From: Bacillota bacterium
Lineage (GTDB): Bacteria; Bacillota; Negativicutes; Sporomusales; Sporomusaceae
Direction: 5' to 3'
DNA: 18,921 nt
NCBI GenBank assembly: GCA_023443285.1
Contig: JAEZVB010000086.1
Location: forward strand, 1-18,921
Positions 14,648-18,921 of this stretch are shown one piece after another (within the stretch, counting starts at the first letter, position 1; each line of letters begins with the position of its first letter). Position numbers and translations under genes: made by a program. The notes beneath the pieces are model-generated. The model did not search any database, was not told where the DNA came from, and saw only the letters and a list, made by a program, of their open reading frames with translations.

Positions 14648-15434
14648 GAAAGCGGGTAAAATATATTATTTTGATCCGGATAAGATTGAAATTGATGCCG
14701 GTGATCATGCTATTGTCGAAACGGCAAGAGGACTGGAATTCGGTGATGTTGTTATTGGGCCGCGGCAGGTTGAGGACAATCAAATTGTCGCTCCGTTAAA
14801 ACCTGTATTACGCAAGGCTACACCTGAGGATCAGGAAAAGGTTAAAGACAATCGCAAGAAGGAAAAAGAAGCCTTTAAGGTTTGCGAGCAAAAAATCGAG
14901 GCTCACAGTTTGCCTATGAACCTGGTAGACGTGGAATATACTTTTGATGTCAATAAGATTATCTTTTACTTTACGGCCGAAGGGCGAATTGATTTTCGCG
15001 AACTGGTAAAAGACTTGGCCAGTGTTTTTCGTACCCGGATTGAACTTAGGCAAATTGGGGTAAGAGATGAAGCCAAGCTTATGAATGGCATTGGTTGTTG
15101 TGGCCGATCACTATGTTGTGCCACCTTTTTGGGGGACTTTGAACCTGTGTCTATTCGCATGGCCAAAGAACAAAACCTGTCGCTTAACCCCACTAAAATT
15201 TCTGGCATTTGCGGGCGACTGATGTGTTGCCTTAAATATGAAAATGACTGCTACTGCGGGTGCAGTGCCGCGAAAAAAGTTGTGCCACCGACAGTAGGGA
15301 GAGAAGTAATTACTGTTGATGGTGAAGGCAAGGTAATATCGCTTAATCAACAGAAACGAACAGCTACTATTAGTTTGGCTGAAGGAAAAACGTTAATTAT
15401 TCCCTGGGATGAAGTAGTGGAAAAGGAAGAATGA
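14619..15434 (+). CDS. ricT: PSP1-domain protein YaaT/RicT
   Basis: PSP1-family protein (271 aa), orthologue of Bacillus YaaT/RicT. In Bacillus RicT joins RicA and RicF in the Fe-S 'Y-complex' that directs RNase Y mRNA processing and promotes Spo0A phosphorelay output. An N-terminal beta region is followed by a charged helix (about 65-95), the PSP1 core (VDVEYTFDVNKIIFYFTAEG) and a Cys cluster: Cys160/161, 166/167, 198, 203/204, 211, 213, 215, in GIGCCGRSLCCATF and GICGRLMCCLKYEND. AAAGGAGA precedes ATG, supporting a start inside holB (29-nt overlap). Its end overlaps trmN6 by 4 nt. No ricA or ricF is in the window. Confidence 0.93.
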   Translation: MLTVVGIRFKKAGKIYYFDPDKIEIDAGDHAIVETARGLEFGDVVIGPRQVEDNQIVAPLKPVLRKATPEDQEKVKDNRKKEKEAFKVCEQKIEAHSLPMNLVDVEYTFDVNKIIFYFTAEGRIDFRELVKDLASVFRTRIELRQIGVRDEAKLMNGIGCCGRSLCCATFLGDFEPVSIRMAKEQNLSLNPTKISGICGRLMCCLKYENDCYCGCSAAKKVVPPTVGREVITVDGEGKVISLNQQKRTATISLAEGKTLIIPWDEVVEKEE

Positions 15435-16180
15435 CAATTGACAACGTGGAACTGAAGCCTGGCGAACGGGTGGATGATCTAATTATCAAAAATTTAAAGT
15501 TGATTCAGCATCCTGAAGAATTTTGCTTTTCGCTGGATGCGGTGCTGTTAGCCCATTTCGCCAGTGTACGGCAAAACGGGACAGCGGCAGACCTGGGAAC
15601 AGGTACCGGGGTTATCGGCATATTATTGTTAGCGCGTGGTATTGCGGTTGTTACCGGCATTGAGATTAATCCGGCTATGGCCGACATGGCCAGCCGTAGT
15701 GCTACACTTAACGGTCTGACAGACAGGCTGCATATTGTTAACGGTGATCTGCGCCAGGTGCAACAATTGCTGCCTAGTGGCAGCTTCGAATTAGTTGTAG
15801 CTAACCCACCATACCGGCCGGTTGGCGGAGGGTATCTAAATCCCAATGACCGGGTGGCTATGGCGCGGCATGAAGTTTCGGCCAGCTTGGCTGATGTTGT
15901 CGCTGCTGCGCGGCATTTAGTCAAATACCGCGGCCGCTTTGCAATGGTTCATTTGCCAGAGAGGCTGGCTGAGATTATGGTGGCTATGTGCCAGGTCGGG
16001 ATTGAGCCTAAACGTCTGCAATTTGTTTATCCACGAATTGACAAGAAGCCAAACATGGTGCTTATTGAAGGTGTACGGGGGGCAAAACCGGGAATAGAGG
16101 TGTTGCCGCCTTTGCTTGTGTATACTCCTGATGGGAATTATTCTGCGGATATTATGAAGCTCTATGAGCAGGACAGGTGA
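15431..16180 (+). CDS. trmN6: tRNA1(Val) A37 N6-methyltransferase-like (YabB/TrmN6)
   Basis: SAM-dependent adenine N6-methyltransferase (249 aa) of the TrmN6/YabB family, which in E. coli modifies A37 of tRNA-Val; substrate assigned by homology. The fold is Rossmann-type. Motif I is ADLGTGTGVIGILLLARG (Gly57, Gly59), the acidic residue is in GIEINPAMADMA, and the catalytic NPPY is at 125-128 inside VVANPPYRPVGGG. An upstream LIQHPEEFCFSLDAVLLAHF segment is characteristic of this subfamily. It sits in the yabB place of the Bacillus order, but yabA before it and yazA after it are missing. ATGA overlap with ricT. Confidence 0.9.
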   Translation: MTIDNVELKPGERVDDLIIKNLKLIQHPEEFCFSLDAVLLAHFASVRQNGTAADLGTGTGVIGILLLARGIAVVTGIEINPAMADMASRSATLNGLTDRLHIVNGDLRQVQQLLPSGSFELVVANPPYRPVGGGYLNPNDRVAMARHEVSASLADVVAAARHLVKYRGRFAMVHLPERLAEIMVAMCQVGIEPKRLQFVYPRIDKKPNMVLIEGVRGAKPGIEVLPPLLVYTPDGNYSADIMKLYEQDR

Positions 16181-16186
16181 ACTTGA

Positions 16187-17041
16187 TTGACCGAGCCAGG
16201 CACGCTCTATTTATGTCCAACTCCGTTAGGAAATTTAGAAGATATGACTTTCCGGGCTGTGCGGGTCTTGAAGGAAGCTTCCGCTATTGCGGCTGAAGAT
16301 ACCAGACATACGCTTAAGCTCTTAAACCATTTTGATATTCATGCTACTCTTATTAGTTATCACGAACATAATAAAGCCGCACGGGGGCCAGAGATAATTG
16401 CAAGGCTGTTACAGGGTGAGACGATTGCACTTGTCAGTGATGCCGGTATGCCAGGTATTTCTGATCCCGGGGTGGATCTGGTTCAGTTGGCAATTGCCAA
16501 TCACATAGCGGTGGTGCCGCTGCCTGGACCCAATGCGGCGCTTACCGCTCTAATTGCGTCAGGAATGGATACTACCTTGTTTACTTTTGTGGGTTTTTTA
16601 CCCAAAACTAATAAACATCGCCGTCAACTACTGGCAAAGCTGGCAGCCTATCCGCATACTCTGGTATTTTATGAAGCGCCGCATAGGCTCCGCTCAACTC
16701 TGGATGAATTGACGAAGGCGTTTGGCGATCGCCGGGCGGTAGCGGCCAGAGAACTAACCAAAAAGTTTGAAGAGTTTGTACGCGGCAGCCTGCAGATTTT
16801 GGGACAGCATTTTGATCAGAATCAGCCGCGCGGGGAATTTACCATTATCGTGGAAGGGTATACTGACGGCAGTGAACAAAGCCAGCCTGGCGAACCAGTA
16901 GCAGCAGTTGATGTGGTTCAAGCTGTACACGGATTAATGCAGCAGGGCGTAAATAAAAAAGACGCCATCCGTCAGGTGGCGTCGCAAACTGGTTTACCCA
17001 GACGACAGGTATACCAAACTATTCTTGACAGTTCTTTATAA
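16187..17041 (+). CDS. rsmI: 16S rRNA C1402 ribose 2'-O-methyltransferase
   Basis: RsmI (284 aa) of the tetrapyrrole-methylase fold; methylates the ribose of C1402 in the 16S rRNA decoding centre using SAM. Motifs: LYLCPTPLGNLEDMTFRAV, AAEDTRHTLKLLNHF, SYHEHNK, ALVSDAGMPGISDPG, VVPLPGPNAALTALIASG, FYEAPHRL and ARELTKKFEE. The C-terminal helical tail contains KKDAIRQVASQTGLPRRQVY. The start is TTG at 16187 with AGGTGA (16175-16180) 6 nt upstream; no better ATG exists. Six nt separate it from trmN6, so it is the last gene of the operon. Its 3' end contains the probable terminator of the convergent abrB gene. Confidence 0.95.
   Translation: MTEPGTLYLCPTPLGNLEDMTFRAVRVLKEASAIAAEDTRHTLKLLNHFDIHATLISYHEHNKAARGPEIIARLLQGETIALVSDAGMPGISDPGVDLVQLAIANHIAVVPLPGPNAALTALIASGMDTTLFTFVGFLPKTNKHRRQLLAKLAAYPHTLVFYEAPHRLRSTLDELTKAFGDRRAVAARELTKKFEEFVRGSLQILGQHFDQNQPRGEFTIIVEGYTDGSEQSQPGEPVAAVDVVQAVHGLMQQGVNKKDAIRQVASQTGLPRRQVYQTILDSSL
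16951..16983 (-). terminator. Probable abrB terminator inside the rsmI reading frame
   Basis: On the minus strand GACGCCA and TGGCGTC form a 7-bp perfect stem (16961-16967 with 16977-16983) over a 9-nt loop. TTTTTTATTT (16960 down to 16951) follows. It lies 68 nt beyond the abrB stop and within the last 30 codons of rsmI. On the plus strand the stem has no U-run after it, so it should act only on abrB transcripts. Confidence 0.7.
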
Positions 17042-17050
17042 TAAACAGGA

Positions 17051-17299
17051 TTAAATTGCTTTCTGTCCCATAGATTCCAGGCAAGATTTACAAACCTTTT
17101 TATTTTTGAAGTCGGTTACATCGGCTGCATTGCCACAGAATACACAGGCTGGCTCATATTTACGGAGAATGATGCGGTCGCTATCAACATAAATCTCCAA
17201 TGCATCCTTTTCTTCGATATCAAGAGTGCGGCGTAATTCGATAGGAATAACCACCCTGCCTAATTCATCTACCTTGCGTACAATACCAGTGGATTTCAT
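17051..17299 (-). CDS. abrB: AbrB-family transition-state regulator with C-terminal zinc ribbon
   Basis: DNA-binding regulator of 82 aa. The N-terminal swapped-hairpin domain MKSTGIVRKVDELGRVVIPI with RRTLDIEEKDALEIYV is close to Bacillus AbrB, a repressor of stationary-phase and sporulation genes. The C-terminal part differs. In place of the Bacillus oligomerisation tail it has a four-Cys ribbon: CVFC (Cys52, Cys55) and CKSC (Cys70, Cys73). The frame extends six codons upstream to a GTG, but ATG at 17299 has GGGAG 8 nt before it and matches the family start. A TTGACA-17-TATTAT promoter and a Spo0A-box-like site lie upstream in the leader region. Convergent with rsmI, 9 nt apart. Target genes unknown. 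Confidence 0.92.
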   Translation of the reverse strand: MKSTGIVRKVDELGRVVIPIELRRTLDIEEKDALEIYVDSDRIILRKYEPACVFCGNAADVTDFKNKKVCKSCLESMGQKAI

Positions 17300-17353
17300 T
17301 TTTCTGTCTCCCTTCACTCAAAACTAATTTTTCAAGAACATTGAATAACAATA

Positions 17354-17363
17354 TTCGACAAAA
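17354..17363 (-). promoter_or_regulatory. Spo0A-box-like site downstream of the abrB promoter
   Basis: Minus strand reads TTTTGTCGAA, matching the core TGTCGAA of the Spo0A (0A) box. It lies about 8-17 nt after the predicted abrB transcription start, the same arrangement by which phosphorylated Spo0A represses abrB in Bacillus subtilis. Binding not shown here. Confidence 0.6.
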
Positions 17364-17376
17364 CCAGCTCAACTAA

Positions 17377-17405
17377 ATAATACCAAATATTACAAAGCAT
17401 GTCAA
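17377..17405 (-). promoter_or_regulatory. Sigma-A-type promoter of abrB
   Basis: Minus strand: perfect TTGACA (17405-17400), 17-bp spacer, TATTAT (17382-17377). Predicted start near 17370, leaving a leader of about 70 nt before the abrB ATG. Confidence 0.8.
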
Positions 17406-17451
17406 CCCATATATTTACAAAATGTGAATTTTTTTTATAAATATATCATTC

Positions 17452-17458
17452 TGACGAA
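17452..17458 (+). promoter_or_regulatory. Second Spo0A-box-like site
   Basis: TGACGAA fits the 7-mer TGNCGAA. It lies upstream of both divergent promoters (about 47 bp behind the abrB -35 and 55 bp before the metG -35). A single 7-mer match is weak evidence by itself. Confidence 0.35.
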
Positions 17459-17494
17459 TAAAATCTCTGTCCATTGTCATATACTACTACTTTC

Positions 17495-17501
17495 TGTCGA
17501 A
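17495..17501 (+). promoter_or_regulatory. Third Spo0A-box-like site, upstream of the metG promoter
   Basis: TGTCGAA, 11 bp before the metG -35. It is also part of a small inverted repeat, TGTC-GAAAAA-GACA (17495-17508). Spo0A bound here could touch RNA polymerase at the metG promoter. Confidence 0.4.
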
Positions 17502-17512
17502 AAAGACAACTA

Positions 17513-17541
17513 TTGACAACTGAATTTCTGGTGTATATAAT
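17513..17541 (+). promoter_or_regulatory. Consensus sigma-A promoter of metG
   Basis: Perfect TTGACA (17513-17518), 17-bp spacer and perfect TATAAT (17536-17541). The start near 17548 gives a leader of about 34 nt, too short for a T-box or SAM riboswitch. Ribosome site AGGAGG at 17571-17576. Confidence 0.9.
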
Positions 17542-17581
17542 TGGAAAAACACAAAAAGTGCGTTCGCTTAAGGAGGACACC

Positions 17582-18921
17582 ATGTCGAAAAAACCCTTCT
17601 ATATTACAACTCCCATTTATTACCCGAGTGACCGATTACATATTGGACATGCCTATTGCACTACCATTGCCGATAGCATTGCCCGTTATAAGCGGCTTGC
17701 AGGCTATGATGTATTTTTTTTGACAGGCTCTGACGAGCATGGGCAAAAGATTCAGCGTAAGGCCGAGGAAACCAATACTACGCCGATTGCGTATGTAGAT
17801 AAAATTGTGGATTCCTTTAAGCACCTGTGGGAAAAGTTAGAGATCTCTAATGACGATTTTATCCGTACGACCGAGAGTCGGCATCATGAATTAGTACAGG
17901 CGGTATTTCAGAAAATCTATGACCAGGGAGATATATACAAAGCCGAGTATGAGGGCTGGTATTGCACCCCCTGCGAGACCTTCTGGCTGGAAAGGCAGCT
18001 AACTGACGGCAAATGTCCGGACTGTGGAAGGCCGGTAGAAATTGTCAAAGAAGAAAGCTATTTCTTCAGGATGTCTAAGTACCAGGAGCGCTTGCTGAAA
18101 TTTATTGAGGAGAACCCGGAGTTTATTCAGCCGGTTTCGCGGCGTAATGAGATGATAAATTTTATCAAGGGCGGCCTGGAAGATTTGTGTGTGTCCCGGA
18201 CAACTTTCGATTGGGGAATTCCTGTTCCTTTTGATACCAAGCATGTAGTTTATGTATGGTTTGATGCTTTGACAAACTATATAACAGCAGCCGGTTACTT
18301 AAATGACCGGGAGAAGTTTGCTAAATATTGGCCTGCTGACGTTCATTTGGTTGGCAAGGAGATTGTGCGCTTCCATAGTATTATTTGGCCGGTAATTTTG
18401 ATGGCGCTTGACATCGAATTGCCTAAGAAAGTATATGGACATGGCTGGCTGGTAGTCGAGGGTGACAAAATGTCCAAATCCAAAGGCAATGTGATTGATC
18501 CTCTGGCGCTGATTGATGAATTTGGTGCCGATGCCATTCGCTACTTTTTATTGCGCGAAATTACCTTGGGCCTTGACGGCAATTTTTCGCGGGATGCGCT
18601 TATCAGCCGGATTAATGCCGATTTAGCGAATGACCTGGGCAATCTTTTGCATCGCAGTTTGAGTATGATTGGCCGGTTTAACGGCGGTGTGATTGAAGCG
18701 CCTGGTGAAGTGGAGGCAATTGACCAGGAACTTATTGAATTGGCGCGCATTACGTCTGCTCAGTATGAACAACATATGGAGCAGCAGGATATTAATGTTG
18801 TCCTCAAAGAAGTGTGGGCACTTATTGGGCGTACCAATAAATATATTGATGAAACCGGACCGTGGGCGCTTGCAAAAGACCCTGCCAAAAAGGGTCGATT
18901 AAATACAGTGCTATATAATTT
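17582..18921 (+). CDS. metG: Methionyl-tRNA synthetase, 3' end beyond window
   Basis: Class I synthetase that charges tRNA-Met in the cytoplasm; 446 codons are visible and the frame is still open at the end. Motifs in order: YITTPIYYPSDRLHIGH (HIGH at 20-23), LTGSDEHGQKI, a connective insert with one four-Cys zinc knuckle (Cys128/131 and Cys145/148), YVWFDALTNYI, HLVGKEIVRFH, and KMSKS at 296-300 followed by KGNVIDP. The anticodon-binding helical domain begins around residue 370. The single zinc knuckle fits the Gram-positive form. Any C-terminal tRNA-binding (Arc1p-like) domain would lie outside. ATG follows AGGAGG by 5 nt. Confidence 0.97.
   Translation, partial: MSKKPFYITTPIYYPSDRLHIGHAYCTTIADSIARYKRLAGYDVFFLTGSDEHGQKIQRKAEETNTTPIAYVDKIVDSFKHLWEKLEISNDDFIRTTESRHHELVQAVFQKIYDQGDIYKAEYEGWYCTPCETFWLERQLTDGKCPDCGRPVEIVKEESYFFRMSKYQERLLKFIEENPEFIQPVSRRNEMINFIKGGLEDLCVSRTTFDWGIPVPFDTKHVVYVWFDALTNYITAAGYLNDREKFAKYWPADVHLVGKEIVRFHSIIWPVILMALDIELPKKVYGHGWLVVEGDKMSKSKGNVIDPLALIDEFGADAIRYFLLREITLGLDGNFSRDALISRINADLANDLGNLLHRSLSMIGRFNGGVIEAPGEVEAIDQELIELARITSAQYEQHMEQQDINVVLKEVWALIGRTNKYIDETGPWALAKDPAKKGRLNTVLYN

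Noticed and set aside
17548..17581. T-box or SAM riboswitch upstream of metG
   Set aside because: The leader is only about 34 nt, with no T-box sequence (TGGNACCGCG-like) and no terminator.

Overview
The window looks like chromosome of a spore-forming, probably diderm Firmicute; Negativicutes (Sporomusa/Pelosinus-like) is my best guess. Three things point there. The right half repeats the Bacillus/Clostridium order yaaO-tmk-(yaaQ)-yaaR-holB-yaaT/ricT-(yabA)-yabB-(yazA)-yabC/rsmI-abrB-metG, with the bracketed genes missing. The abrB-metG gap carries Spo0A-box-like sites. An AsmA/TamB-like protein at 9207-10829 fits a cell with an outer membrane. The taxon is inferred from gene content and was not tested.

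Layout. (1) 1-5411, plus strand: the 3' part of a DegS-type sensor kinase, then a Tad/Flp pilus locus: flp pilin (58 aa), tadE, tadG-like, cpaF/tadA ATPase, tadC and a DUF192 gene. A hairpin terminator between flp and tadE should make pilin more abundant than the assembly proteins. No tadB is present between cpaF and tadC. A strong bidirectional terminator (5410-5453) closes the block. (2) 8401-5485, minus strand: a compact cassette of three exported proteins, namely a calpain-like (C2) cysteine protease, a paralogue that has lost all three catalytic residues, and an unassigned secreted protein. This is the most unusual part of the window. (3) 8557-10829, plus strand: a zinc-ribbon/RDD membrane protein and the AsmA/TamB-like protein. 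(4) 10886-13033: a fold-I PLP decarboxylase (YaaO type) abutting a divergent thymidylate-kinase-like P-loop kinase. (5) 13077-17041: a promoter, then yaaR, holB, ricT, trmN6 and rsmI in a tightly overlapping operon. (6) 17051-18921: abrB (minus) and metG (plus, cut by the window end) diverge from a 282-bp region with two near-consensus sigma-A promoters and Spo0A-box-like sites. The abrB terminator appears to lie inside the rsmI coding sequence.

How it fits together. Region 1 builds and exports a Flp-type surface filament. Region 2 probably acts in the envelope or periplasm, with the dead paralogue a candidate partner or inhibitor of the active protease. Regions 4-6 are the housekeeping and sporulation-linked cluster for DNA replication, RNA modification, RNA turnover and the AbrB transition-state switch. 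No tRNA, rRNA, CRISPR or insertion sequence was seen.
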